Shown piece by piece: positions 20,785 to 30,893 of a stretch of DNA of 40,903 nt. A program made the translations under genes and the position numbers. The notes beneath the pieces were generated by a model that searched no databases, was not told the origin of the DNA, and saw nothing but the letters and a program-made list of their open reading frames with translations. The stretch's first letter is position 1. Each line of letters starts with the position of its first letter. Origin of the DNA: Amanita rubescens (taxonomy: Eukaryota; Basidiomycota; Agaricomycetes; Agaricales; Amanitaceae); assembly GCA_015039365.1 (NCBI GenBank), contig WION01000473.1, forward strand, positions 1 through 40,903, given 5' to 3'.

Positions 20785-21615
20785 CCTGCCCCTTCCTCTT
20801 TTGGCTCACCCTTCCTATTTCTGCCATCACTGCATGCCCACCCTGCAATACCCTCTCCTGCACACTCTGTCTCTCATGCATACCCTGTCCCTGTCCCTAT
20901 CCCTGTCCCTGGCTCCATTCCACCCCATCTTCCTCACCTGCATACTCTTCCCCTGTCCCTCCACACTTGCCTTGGTCAATGAAGAGGTTCCACTGGTTAT
21001 GGATGTGGAGGGAGCATGTGATGTGGTAGTCCTGGATCACTAGTACAGCTTGATGTTGGATGTTCAATCCCGCCGAGTATGGGCGTGGATGTGATGCGCG
21101 TGATGCCTGATGCCGAGGACGTGATGGACGATCAGCGCTTGATGCGCTATATTTAGTACGTTTCTATTCTCGTCTGCAGCGACGCCTAAACGTCGTTTGC
21201 CTTTATATTTTGCCGTTCCCGTTTCCCATACGCTGCGCATATTTTCCCTTATAGTCTAGACGTTGCCAGGTCGCACCTCAGTCGCTTATTGCCACGACTG
21301 AGGTGAGATCCACGCTATTTGCCTTATTCCTTTCATGTTGCTTATATTACCTGTAGCTATTGTATTGTCTCACAGGTACTATTGATTATAGAGTCGCTTA
21401 TTGCCACGACTGAGCTATTGTATTGTCTCACACTTGATTCTCACCCAGCCCCAGCCACCCTAAGTCCTGTTTGCCCTTTCATTCTTGCACCCAGCACCCA
21501 GCACTCACCCTATGTGTCTACTCTTGCACATGCACTGCATCCCCAGCACCTGGCTCTGGCCATTCTCAGCCTGAATGAAGAAGTGGTGGCCTACATCACC
21601 AAGTAGTTCTACCAT
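20785..21615 (+). repeat. Plus arm of a large inverted duplication
   Basis: Matches 25555-26060 in reverse orientation. Shared text includes CTTGGTCAATGAAGAGGTTCC, GGATGTGGAGGGAGCATGTG, CTTGATTCTCACCCAGCC and GGCCATTCTCAGCCTGAATG. This arm is interrupted by the solo LTR at 21054-21432; the other is not. Confidence 0.75.
21054..21432. mobile_element. 379-bp solo LTR
   Basis: Starts TGTTGGATG and ends TCTCACA (TG...CA), flanked by the 5-bp target duplication CTTGA (21049-21053 and 21433-21437). The inverted sister arm at 25550-26060 has an uninterrupted CAGCTTGATTCTCACCC, i.e. an empty site. Near its end the LTR holds a repeated GTCGCTTATTGCCACGACTG block and a repeated AGCTATTGTATTGTCTCACA block. 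Confidence 0.88.
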
Positions 21616-21800
21616 AACTATCACCACTGCCACCACCAGTACTTATCACCATGACCATTGCTGTGTCATGAGTCGCAGCACTACCACTTCCACTCACACA
21701 GCCACCACCACTGCTCACAAGTTACCACCACCACTTGTAACTACCACTCACACAATACTTACTAATACCAGCACTGCCAACACTACTTGGCTAATGTGGG

Positions 21801-22947
21801 TAGGGATTGGCACGGGTCGGCTCAACCCGCGCGGGTCATGTACCCGCACCCGTAGAGGGTACGGGTGGGGGTCTACACTCTGTAGACCCGTGGTCGAACC
21901 CGAACCTGCATCGCGGGTTCGGGTAGGGCACACATACCCGTGCCTATACCCACTCCCGTGTTATTTGCGTGATGCGCCGATAGAGTCTGCATGGCGCGGC
22001 GGAGTTTGCTTGGTGTGGTGGAGTTTGCGTGGTGTGGTGGGGTTTGCATTGGGGCGCGACGTGTTTAAGGCAGCGTTGGTGGGGTGCGGCACGGTGGGTC
22101 ACCGGTTGGTGCAGCACAATTGTGGGGGATCCGTGAAGGGTGCAGCATGTTTGCAGGTGGTGGTGGAGGGGTGTGGCAACTTGCAAGGTGGGAAAAGACG
22201 GGTGGAGGGCTGGTGTGGTGCCAGAGGGGCACGACATGTTTAAGGCAGCGTTGGTGGGGTGCGGCACGGTGTGTGGTTGGTGCAGCACGTTTGCGGGTGG
22301 TGGTGGTGGAGGGGTGTGGCAACTTGCAAGGTGGGCAAAGACGGGTGGAGGGCCGTTAGTTCATGAAATGTGGTAGGGCAGATCGTCTCACTGTGTAACT
22401 GTTTCATGGGGGTGCGGCAGGTGTGGTGGATATGTTGGAGGTGCAACAAGGTCATCAAGGGCGGCGGCGAGGTGTAGATTTGTTAGCAAACAAAAATAAA
22501 TATGTATCAGAGGGGGCTTACCCGTGAATGTCCAATCCAACCGCCAGAACCACGGATCTTTCTACCACTTCCTCGTCATCACCATCTTCAGACATTTTTG
22601 GCCGTGGCTGAACTGGGCGGGTGGGTGGCTGAACTTGGTGAGCGGCTGTATTGCTCATTGCAGACGACAGTGGCCGTGACATGTCGCGGTCTCGTTATGT
22701 GCTTTATACCTGTTTGGCAATGGGCCTGAATCCTCGGCCTCATCATCCACACACTCGATGGTATGCCGCCCCGTTGCATACAACCCGTGTGGGTACGGGT
22801 ACAGGTAAGAGGTCGGGTCTGGGTCCGGGTCAAGTTATCCTCTACCCGCATCCAAACCCATACCCCGGCTACGGGTCTGGGTATATCACGGGGTCCGGGT
22901 CCGGGTATGCACCTGGTCACCCAGGGGTATACCCAGGCCAATCCCTA
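21801..22947. mobile_element. 1147-bp non-autonomous hAT element with GGGTAC-rich ends
   Basis: Terminal repeats TAGGGATTGGC and GCCAATCCCTA are flanked by the 8-bp target duplication AATGTGGG (21793-21800 and 22948-22955). About 150 bp at each end is full of ACCCG/CGGGT words on either strand. The centre (about 22040-22360) holds two tandem units of roughly 180 bp sharing GTTTAAGGCAGCGTTGGTGG and GTGTGGCAACTTGCAAGGTG. Frames in the centre are by-products of this tandem repeat; no transposase is present. Confidence 0.88.
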
Positions 22948-23000
22948 AATGTGGGCCACTGCTGCGCACGGCATCATGTCCGAGGCCCTTTATTACCGTT
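22948..23000 (-). mobile_element. Pogo-type DDE transposase scrap, hAT insertion target
   Basis: GTGGGCCACTGC...GGCATCATGTCCGAGGCC matches, on the minus strand, the (V)ASDMPREAMAHITK region of the pogo fragment near 29040-29110. A similar scrap at 29814-29866 keeps CACTTGGCGATGTGGGCCAC uninterrupted, the empty-site equivalent of the hAT target. Confidence 0.6.
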
Positions 23001-24190
23001 GCATCATGCTGTCCACAGCATCCCTCACATCCTTCCTCCCTTCACAACAAGTTGCTGTATCTGAAGTTATGAATAGTTTTTTTTTTACACTCTCCTTACT
23101 TTAGTATTTCATAATCGAGGATGAGATGTGTTGCGGGTTTTGTGGCACTCGTCGCTACAAGCTGTATTTGTACATGTTGAGCACCGGAAAATGCTGGTAT
23201 CTTAATGGAGCATTATTACAAAAACTTGCGCAGCTCGCCAATTATAAAACCGAGCCTCATTACATTCGGCCTCGGAATAACCACCACCACCACCTTTGTC
23301 CACTGATCAGGAAAAATCCTTCTCTATTGTGGAGGTACAGCTACCTCCCAATATACAACCATCTGCTACCACCACCACACTTCACCACCATCACTATTTT
23401 ATGGAGCAGAATAGATCAAGGCAGTAGTACAGGTCTGGCTACCTCTGGGCCATATCAAAGCTACTGGTGTTCAATTACCTTTCATATAATTAGTGGTACC
23501 TGGACCAGTCAACCCATCACACAGGTCACTACAGGTAAGGGTGTGACAGGTATCCACTAAACCACTGAACCTGCAGTATTCCATAGTATAAGTTACCACT
23601 GCTGCCAGTACTGAACATGACCATCACTGTTGACAGACTACTAGTAGTACTAGTACTACCACTATCTTACTATACTATTCACTACCTACATCACCATCAC
23701 CACTCACCACCACCAACACTCAACCACCACCAATACTCAACTGCCACCATCACCAACACTCCATCACCACCAATACTCAACTGCCACCATCACCATCACC
23801 ATCACCATCACTACTATCACCAACCACCAGTACCAGTACTACTGCTGCCACTGCTCTGGTTTGGCCCCCCAGCCCAACCCAGACATAGGCTGACACCACC
23901 AACCACCACATTCCACGGACCACCAGTAGTATTCATTACCCAGTCACTACCACTCATAGGTCACTGGTCACCAGACAGTTGATCCTAGTAGTACTACTTG
24001 AGAACTGTGGTTCCAAGGCCAAAGCTTAACAAAGGCTTCGGCCTTATCCTTTCACCATCACTGTTCATTTTTGTAATGGACAGTTAAGAGCCAGTAATTA
24101 CCAAGATGTGGCTTGCCATGCAGGAGCAAACACAGCCTTACCTTGGCCTTGGCCACATGCTGCATGAAGTGGCGGCCCATACAGGCCAAG
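23001..24190. repeat. CAC/ACC-rich low-complexity DNA without a gene
   Basis: Contains a CACCAT/ACC microsatellite around 23690-23830 and an ACCGAGCCT...TCGGCCTCGGAAT element end at about 23251-23280. Open frames are His/Pro/Thr repeats only. Confidence 0.6.
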
Positions 24191-24194
24191 TAAG

Positions 24195-24650
24195 TGCTGG
24201 TGCTGGTGAATTGTGATGGTGAATTGTGATGGTGAATTGTGATGGTGAATTGTGATGGTGAGTGCTGTGATGGTGAGTGCTGGTGCTGGTGAGTGCTGTG
24301 ATGGTGAGTGCTGTGATGGTGAGTGCTGGTGCTGGTGAGTGCTGTGATGGTGAGTGCTGTGATGGTGAGTGCTGGTGCTGGTGAGTGCTGTGATGGTGAG
24401 TGCTGGTGCTGGTGAGTGCTGTGATGGTGAGTGCTGGTGCTGGTGAGTGCTGTGATGGTGAGTGCTGGTGCTGGTGAGTGCTGGTGCTGGTGAGAGCTGT
24501 GATGGTGAGTGCTGGTGCTGGTGAGAGCTGTGATGGTGAGGGCTGGTGCTGGTGAGTGCTGGTGCTGGTGAGCGCTGTGATGGTGAGTGCTGGTGCTGGT
24601 GAGTGCTGTGATGGTGAGTGCGGGTGTTGGTGAGTGCGGGTGCTGGTTGT
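24195..24650 (+). repeat. Minisatellite of GTGATGGTGAGTGCTGGTGCTG units
   Basis: Mosaic of 12-, 15- and 18-bp words (GTGATGGTGAGT, GCTGGTGCTGGTGA) forming roughly 30-bp higher-order units over 450 bp. Because unit lengths are multiples of three, the minus strand is open in more than one frame (Ser/Thr/His repeats). Confidence 0.85.
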
Positions 24651-25190
24651 CATATCCCATTCCAGACTCCACCCAAACTCCATAACCTCGGACTCCAATG
24701 GACACCCTACTATACCCCACATCCATTCCACACTCATATCACATCAGAACATGGCCATAGAACCCCTTGTCGGACTAAGTATATAAGGCTTCACTTGTAC
24801 ACATACAGTAGTCTGAATATCAACTTGGATTATGCCCCAACTTGTTCTAACACTCCCTGTCTTTCATCATCTACGACCCCATCCAGACCATTCACCTCCA
24901 GACTCCAGCCCCAGACTCCAGCTCCAGACTCCAGAGTGAAGTTCTCCAGAAGTTTAGGCAAGACACACATTAGCATGGCACAGCTTGCACACTAGCCTTT
25001 CCCCACTCAGTCCCAGACCCCATTATACTCTGTCCCAATTAGAATCACTGTCCTTGTGCTGGAAGTTGACTTCTCAGCTATGTCTCAGCTATTGGCTAAT
25101 CAGTACCCAGGATATAATAGTCACATAACTGACCCCATAGCTCAGTCAAAAATGGCATATAAAGCCAAACAGATATAAAACCAAAGCCCT
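24651..25190. other. No gene; possible LTR-like promoter stretch
   Basis: A TATATAAGG box at about 24779-24787 is followed by CT-rich DNA and short CCAGACTCCAG tandem words (24890-24935). It might be a decayed LTR, but no termini were found. Confidence 0.3.
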
Positions 25191-25199
25191 CACTTTTTT

Positions 25200-25554
25200 C
25201 GGCCGGGAATGAGACCCATGAGCAGTGGTGGTGGTAGTGAGTTGGCAGTTGTATGAATAGTGGTGATAGTTGATTGTGAAGAGTGCTGGTGGTGGGATGA
25301 GTAGTAATGGTAGTCGTACTGATGGTATGCAGGGTATGTACACCCCCAATGTACCCTGATGGACTTTCTTGATCTGTGGACCATGGTGGTGTTAGTAGTG
25401 TTAGCAGTGCTGGTATTATTAGGTAGAGTGTCATGGGAGTGATAGTCACTAGTGGTAGTGGTTGTCAAAGTGGTAGTGGTGTGACTCATGACACTGGACC
25501 ATGGTCATGGGTGGTGGTGAGTCTGGTGGTGGCAGTGGTGATGATGGTAGTCTG
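25200..25554. repeat. GTG/GGT-rich low-complexity DNA
   Basis: The opposite-strand counterpart of the CAC-rich blocks (GTGGTGGTAGTGAG and similar). No gene seen. Confidence 0.5.
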
Positions 25555-26060
25555 TAGAATTGCTTGGTGATGATGGTAGTCTGTAGAATTGCTTGGTGAT
25601 GTAGTAGGCCACCATTTCATTCAGGCTGAGAATGGCCAGAGCTGAGTGCTGGGGATGTGGCAGTGCATGTGCAAGAGTAGATAGGGTGAGTCCTAAGTGC
25701 TGGGGGTGCAAGCCTGAGACAGTGGACAGGGGTGGTGGGGGAGGGGGGGCTGGGGGCTGGGACCTAGGATGGTTGAGGCTAGGACCTAGGGTGGCTAAGG
25801 CTGGGACTGAGAGCACAAGTATGGCTGGGCTGGGTGAGAATCAAGCTGCAGTGCCGCACTACCATATCACATGCTCCCTCCACATCCACACCCAGTGGAA
25901 CCTCTTCATTGACCAAGGCGAGTTGGAGGGACAGGGGAAGAGTATGCAAGTGAAGACAAGATGGGGTGAATGGAGCTGGGGACAGGGACAGAGCATTGCA
26001 TGAGAGACAGAACATGCAGGAGAGGGTATGGCAGGATGGAACAAAGCCAGAGCTGAGAGG
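25555..26060 (-). repeat. Minus arm of the large inverted duplication (LTR-free)
   Basis: Reverse complement of 20785-21615 without the LTR. It carries two tandem copies of a CTTGGTGATGATGGTAGTCTG unit near its left end. The stretch 25720-25800 (GGTGGGGGAGGGGG...) is expanded relative to the plus arm. Confidence 0.75.
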
Positions 26061-26403
26061 GTTGAAACAGCATGCAGTGTGCAACTTAAAGTGTTACAAG
26101 TGAGTACTAGTGACTGGTGGTGGTGGTGGTGGTGAGAGTACTGGCAGTAGGCCCAGATAGACTATAGTAGGACTAGGTCACAGTTGTGGTCATGATATAG
26201 TAGTACTAGTGTCAAGTAGTGGTATGCCAATAGTGATGGTAGCCATCTGTTGGCAAAATCAGAGCAGTCACGGTGGTGGTAGGTGATACATCGTAGTTGT
26301 GGTGGAGTCACTGGTGATGGTGAGTACTGTGAGTAGTGGTGGTGGCAGTAAATCATGAGTGAAATGCGGTGGCAGTTATGGTAGTGATACTGTCAGTAGA
26401 TGG
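26061..26403. repeat. GTGGTGGT-rich low-complexity DNA
   Basis: (GGT)n near 26115-26135 and scattered GTAGTGGTGG words. No gene seen. Confidence 0.5.
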
Positions 26404-26655
26404 CTGATTGCATCTGACACTGCTGGAACACTGGCTGTCTGATTGTCTGATTGTCTAACCAGCACTGGAACACTAATTGTCTGACAGCTTGATTGTCTGA
26501 CATCATCTGACAATGTCTGACAAGTGCCAGATGAGGTGTCAGATGTTGTCAGACAATGTCAGACAATCAGGCTGTCAGACAATTAGTGTTCCAGTGCTGG
26601 TTAGACAATCAGACAATCAGACAGCCAGTGTTCCAGCAGTGTCAGATGCAATCAG
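26404..26655. repeat. 252-bp near-perfect palindrome built from TGTCTGA words
   Basis: The left arm starts CTGATTGCATCTGACACTGC and the right arm ends in its exact reverse complement. About 105 bp of each arm pair with only isolated mismatches before a short central part (near 26500-26555). Direct target repeats could not be identified. Confidence 0.85.
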
Positions 26656-27120
26656 ATGAAATCAGATTTTTCCCCAATTTCCTGATGTCAAGAGGACAAT
26701 AAAAACTCCAAAACCTTAGAAGTCCTTCTCAGTATAGTGGTGGCAGGTGGTGGCAGTTGTAGTGGTAATGGTGGTTGCACTGATAATGGTGGTGGTGGTC
26801 ACTCATAGTACTATCATTGATCAGGAATTTGAACAATTTTCAAATATTGTCCATAGCTCCGTGTTCTCATGTCCGACTTACCTCAGTCTTTCTCAGACGG
26901 GAAAAGGATGTCATAACTACTGTCCTGCAATACCATCACACTTTTTGCATTTGTAGTTCCTAGATGCTGAATGATTCTATGTTCTGACCCGGAATTTGAA
27001 CAAAACTGTCACGCTTTGTCACGCTTTGTCATCCCGGGAAATCAAACTCCGCAACGCACGTCACGGTCGAATTCACGTCGAAAACAACGTTGGGTATTCT
27101 ATTCGAGAAAATCAAGGTAT

Positions 27121-28064
27121 CTACATGTTTTGCGGAACGGTATAGTAAAATGTATTATAAGGACTATTTGAATATATCGGGTTATGAAAATAGCCTTGGA
27201 AATTACCATTTAGTTGAGGAACCTGTGATGAATAGTAAGGATTCGGAGTCGTAGCTACAGCATTTCTGGGAGCATGTAGCATATGATTACTGGATGAGCT
27301 TGATGCTTCAGAAGTTGTAGTAGGGCCTTGAACAGATCGGTTCGAACGGCGGAAGAGGCCAGAAAATTGAGGATCTTCTTTTAGCTCGGGATGTGCTTCA
27401 AAGTGATCCTGGATGGCTTTCCGGATGTCCGCTTTCAAAGTCTTGTCTGTAAATGGAACACCGAGAGCGAGAGCAATGTCTTCCAAGTCGTTTTTATTTT
27501 TACTGGACAGAGAACCCAAGAACAGTTCATTGCGAAGGCACTGAGCTTGTCGCTCTGCTTTCTTTGCATTGCGCCGCTTTGCCCTCTCTTCTTCAATACA
27601 TTTGTTTTCAGCCTTCTTTGCATCCTGGGCTGCGCGACGGGCAAGCGCTTCTGAGCTTGTGAGGATTTCTCTGTGGTCTACATGAACTGAGCGGTTTCGG
27701 CGTTGTAACTGTGCCTCTCTAGCATATTTTTGCCGAGTGGTATGTGCCAGCTGGTTGGCCATGATAATACTCCGAGCCTTGTATCGCGTCCTATCTCCGA
27801 GTAAGATCTCAACAAGATCTAAGGCATCTTTAATTGCAGCTGGATGATCGGCTTCCTGGTCGTGTATTGCTGCTGCGATACAGCCCATCCTTCGACGGAC
27901 TTCCTTGGCTGGCACATGGTCAGCAGAATTAGATCCAGAGTGGCCTATACTGGACAATGCGAGGCTAGATGATGACGAAGCCGATAAGGAGCCTGTATTC
28001 AGGCCTCTTATGCTTGATGTAGTAAGCGACGGTTGTGCGCTACAGTCCAATAAATCATCTAAAA
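27121..28064 (-). mobile_element. C-terminal exon of a pogo-type transposase, coiled coil plus SAP-like motif
   Basis: A 310-codon exon, with acceptor TTTTAG at 28065, ends in TAG at 27121. It has a Ser-rich N-terminus, a block IHDQEADHPAAIKDALDLVE, and a basic coiled coil (RRAAQDAKKAENKCIEEERA and on). Then comes a SAP-like helix pair DLEDIALALGVPFTDKTLKA...FEAHPELKEDPQFSGLF, and a Tyr/Asn/Pro-rich tail. In agaricomycetes this arrangement is often found at the end of pogo/CENP-B-like DDE proteins, and the matching DDE part lies just upstream at 28485-29110. The exon itself has no stop or frameshift. An ordinary gene with this domain cannot be excluded. Confidence 0.6.
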
Positions 28065-28103
28065 TCCAAAAGAAAAGTTTACTAGGCTCACCTGTTAGGC
28101 CGC

Positions 28104-28480
28104 TGTAACGGATGGAATCCTGTTACAGTGTGCAGCATGCTCTGAAGCCTTCCGAAGATGTCCTCCGCCATCCACCTTCGATCCGCTTTCCGTCCGCTTC
28201 CGTCCGCTTTCGATCCGCTTCGATCTGCTCCGCTCCGACGCGCGGGAATTCGTCGGAGTATGTCGGATGCACGGGAATATGTCGGATTATGTCGGACCAC
28301 AAGCGCATGGTAAGCGCATGGTAGTTACTATAAGTACATGTCACATGTAGTCGTATACAATAGCTACGAACGAGAATTGGAGTTCCCTTCCCCTCAGATC
28401 AGCCTTAGCTTAAGTCTGTGCACTATTGTGCATGGCACCTGCAGTGCTGGGTACAACCCAGAGCACATTGCAGTGTTTCA
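28104..28480. mobile_element. 377-bp probable solo LTR inside the pogo element
   Basis: Starts TGTAAC and ends GTTTCA (TG...CA), with a short 4-bp flank CCGC on both sides (28100-28103, 28481-28484). It contains a run of TCCGCTTTCCG-like 7-12-bp repeats (28180-28240) and a TATAAG box near 28330. It separates two parts of what looks like one transposase gene. Confidence 0.55.
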
Positions 28481-28484
28481 CCGC

Positions 28485-29110
28485 GTAATCTCATCTCCTG
28501 CGATATTCTGGCTCTGAGCATTGAACGCGGGTGGTGCGGTGGTCACATTTGATTCAGCTGAGTTGACTGCGGATGTTTCCGGGAGTGGTGTCGGTCCAGT
28601 CATCACGTTGACAGGACCTGGGGTGTAATCTCCAGGTGCGCAATTACTAGTAGTGGGAGATGCATGTGTAGAATGCATGGCCGAAGTAGAAGGGACTTGT
28701 GTGCGGGTTCCCATGTCACCAGTGATTAGATAATGGGTACCGTCACCAGCATCCTGACCATCACCGTCATCATCGCCAGTGTTGCCTTCAAGGTCTATGT
28801 CATCATCGGACGAATTCCCGATTTTTTCCAAGCCTTCAAGATTATTCCAGCAGTGAATGCTTGTTCCCGTGCTTTCATGTAGACACTAACGACGTCAGCA
28901 CGTGGAAGCCCAAGACCCGTCACTGCAACATATTTCTCAAGCTCCTTCTGCCACACGCGTTGTAACAGTGGCCCAAAGACGCCACTGATGTCTAAAGGCT
29001 GCAGCTTATGTGTCGTCTTTGGTGGTAAGCAATACTTGGTGATGTGGGCCATCGCTTCGCGTGGCATGTCCGAGGCCACCTTATTATGTAATAATATGAA
29101 TGACCTTGTT
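28485..29110 (-). pseudogene. Pogo/CENP-B-like DDE transposase C-terminal part, inactive
   Basis: Minus-strand blocks are LLHNKVASDMPREAMAHITK, YCLPPKTTHKLQPLDISGVF, VWQKELEKYVAVTGLGLPRA and ILKAWKKSGIRP, characteristic of DDE_1 transposases. The second catalytic Asp, normally in a D-N/G-x-A/G-S context before these blocks, reads as His (LLHNKVAS). The frame changes after KKSGIRP (about 28805) into an acidic tail. No N-terminal DNA-binding part or TIR was found upstream; a stop precedes the fragment. All this points to a dead copy. Confidence 0.8.
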
Positions 29111-29813
29111 TAACTAATCTAGTACATGTATTGGTATTTAGTACCAAGTAAGCATGGTACCCAGTTCCCAGCATGCAGATGCAGTGGCTGGATCATTGAA
29201 ATAGGTCAAGTTCATGGGGGTGGTGATTGAGCGGGTGATGGGTCGAAAGCTGCCAAAGAAGCTGAGCCAATCAGAGCCAGCTCCAAATTTAGGCGACTCG
29301 GCTATGACCGATATCTGCACTGAAGTCTGGAGGGATCATGGCGGTTCACCTGAATCACGGCAGCCCACCCTGGACATGACAGGCAGTGGATCATAGTCTG
29401 ATAATAAATTTTATGTTCATTTTGTTTGATGCAGACCATGATACTTGTACATTCTACTATAGTTTGTTTGTTTCAGAAGGTCTCAGCCATCATCGGCAGC
29501 TTAAAGTGTTACAAAACTCGTCACTAAAAAAACCGATTCCTCCTTTCAGTCGGCCTCGGAATAACTCGATGTTCCTTTCTTTGGCTAATAGAATCACAGT
29601 AGTACTTACCACCATCATGACAAATGCTTCCACCCACTACTCCTTAGTACTGCCAGTCCTCATCACCACCATCACCACCATCACCACCACCACCACCACC
29701 CAGTGACTACCACTCACAAGTAACTACCAGCTGGCAGTAGTGAGGCTGCTACTGCCCCCAATGACTTCCATCACAACCGTTGCACCACCACTAGTACTCT
29801 TCACCATCCACTA
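29111..29813. other. No intact gene; repeat-rich
   Basis: Open frames of about 60 codons near 29138-29396 have no known blocks. An ACCGATTCC...TCGGCCTCGGAATAAC element end lies at 29527-29565 and a CACCACCAT run at 29655-29700. Confidence 0.4.
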
Positions 29814-29866
29814 TCACTTGGCGATGTGGGCCACCGCTTTGCGTGGCATGTCTGAGGCCATCCTTT
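29814..29866 (-). mobile_element. Second pogo transposase scrap (uninterrupted)
   Basis: Minus strand encodes MASDMPRKAVAHIAK, the same region as in the fragments at 29040-29110 and 22948-23000. Confidence 0.6.
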
Positions 29867-30169
29867 TTTTTGGCTATAATCTATAATGTTAGCGGACAAC
29901 GGTGTGAGAAGCTCGTAATACTATACTGGAGGGCACCAGGAACATAGTGTGGGGTCTGGGGCATTATGGATCAGCTGTGGTCACTGGTGAAGGTGGGGCA
30001 AGATACCTGATCAGCTCATCTACACCAACCAGCGCTTTGTCAGCGTATCCGCTTAGTTGCTGGGAGGCAGGTAGCAACGCCTAGCGGTAACCGCCTACCA
30101 CTAAAAATGGGTACAGCCGGCGGTACCAATATCATGTGACCATTACACTATGTTAAGTAATAGTGGTGC

Positions 30170-30893
30170 CTTATAGTATGGTGTGATGTACACCTTCTGA
30201 GGGGAGATTGGGTATGGTGTGCTGTACACGATTTGAGGGAGAGATTTGAATATGGTGTGTTGTACACCATCTTTGGGTATGGTGTGCTGTACACCATTTG
30301 AGGAGAGATTTGAAAATGGTGTGTTGTACACCATCTGTGGGGAGATATAGTGTGTTGTACACCATCTGTGGCGAGGTATGGTGATGTTGTACACTGTCTG
30401 AGGGGTTATGGTGAGCTGTACACCATCTAGATATGGTGATTTTCCACACCAAATTCAGGATTCCATTACCATATTTAGTACCTATTACCATATTTGGCAG
30501 AAAGAGCTGTATTATAGAAGGATTCATTGCCATATTTCGGTAACCTATTACCATATTTGGCAATGCAGAATGGTTGATTTGTACACCATTTTTGTATGAT
30601 GTTGGAAACACCATAATACACCTATTACCATATTTGGAATACACTTGCATTTTCAGAATGGTGATTTGTACACCATATTTTCAATGTATGGTGTTGCTAA
30701 CACCATTTCTGACCAATTGGCAAACATGGTGAAATATATACCATATTGAACAATAAGGTGATTCTGACACCATCTTTGGAAAGTGAATTGTACACCATAC
30801 TGTAGGGTGTTTTTCAACACCATTTTTAATCAATCAGATATGGTGAATTATCCACCATATTAAATGTTATGCATTATGGTGGGTCCAACACCG
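30170..30893. repeat. Array of about 18 imperfect TGGTG...CACCA dyads
   Basis: Units such as ATGGTGTGCTGTACACCAT (19 bp, nearly palindromic) recur every 30-60 bp. The first eight are centred on TGTACA-like cores; later ones vary in the core (TGGTGATTTGTACACCA, TGGTGTTGCTAACACCA). TTACCATATTTGG words are interspersed at 30470-30640. The array ends in the dyad split by the hAT insertion at 30894. Confidence 0.8.

Noticed and set aside
21319..22376. Several plus frames of 80-220 codons
   Set aside because: They cross the solo LTR and hAT ends and read through tandem repeats, so they are not genes.
21801..22947. Telomere-like GGGTA repeats
   Set aside because: The words are irregular, occur on both strands and lie inside a transposon with TIRs and target duplications.
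24058..24737. Two minus-strand frames of 199 and 222 codons rich in Ser, Thr and His
   Set aside because: They are two frames of the same minisatellite; openness follows from unit lengths divisible by three.
27391..28108. Plus-strand frames over the pogo tail exon
   Set aside because: Antisense shadows of the 310-codon exon with no conserved blocks.
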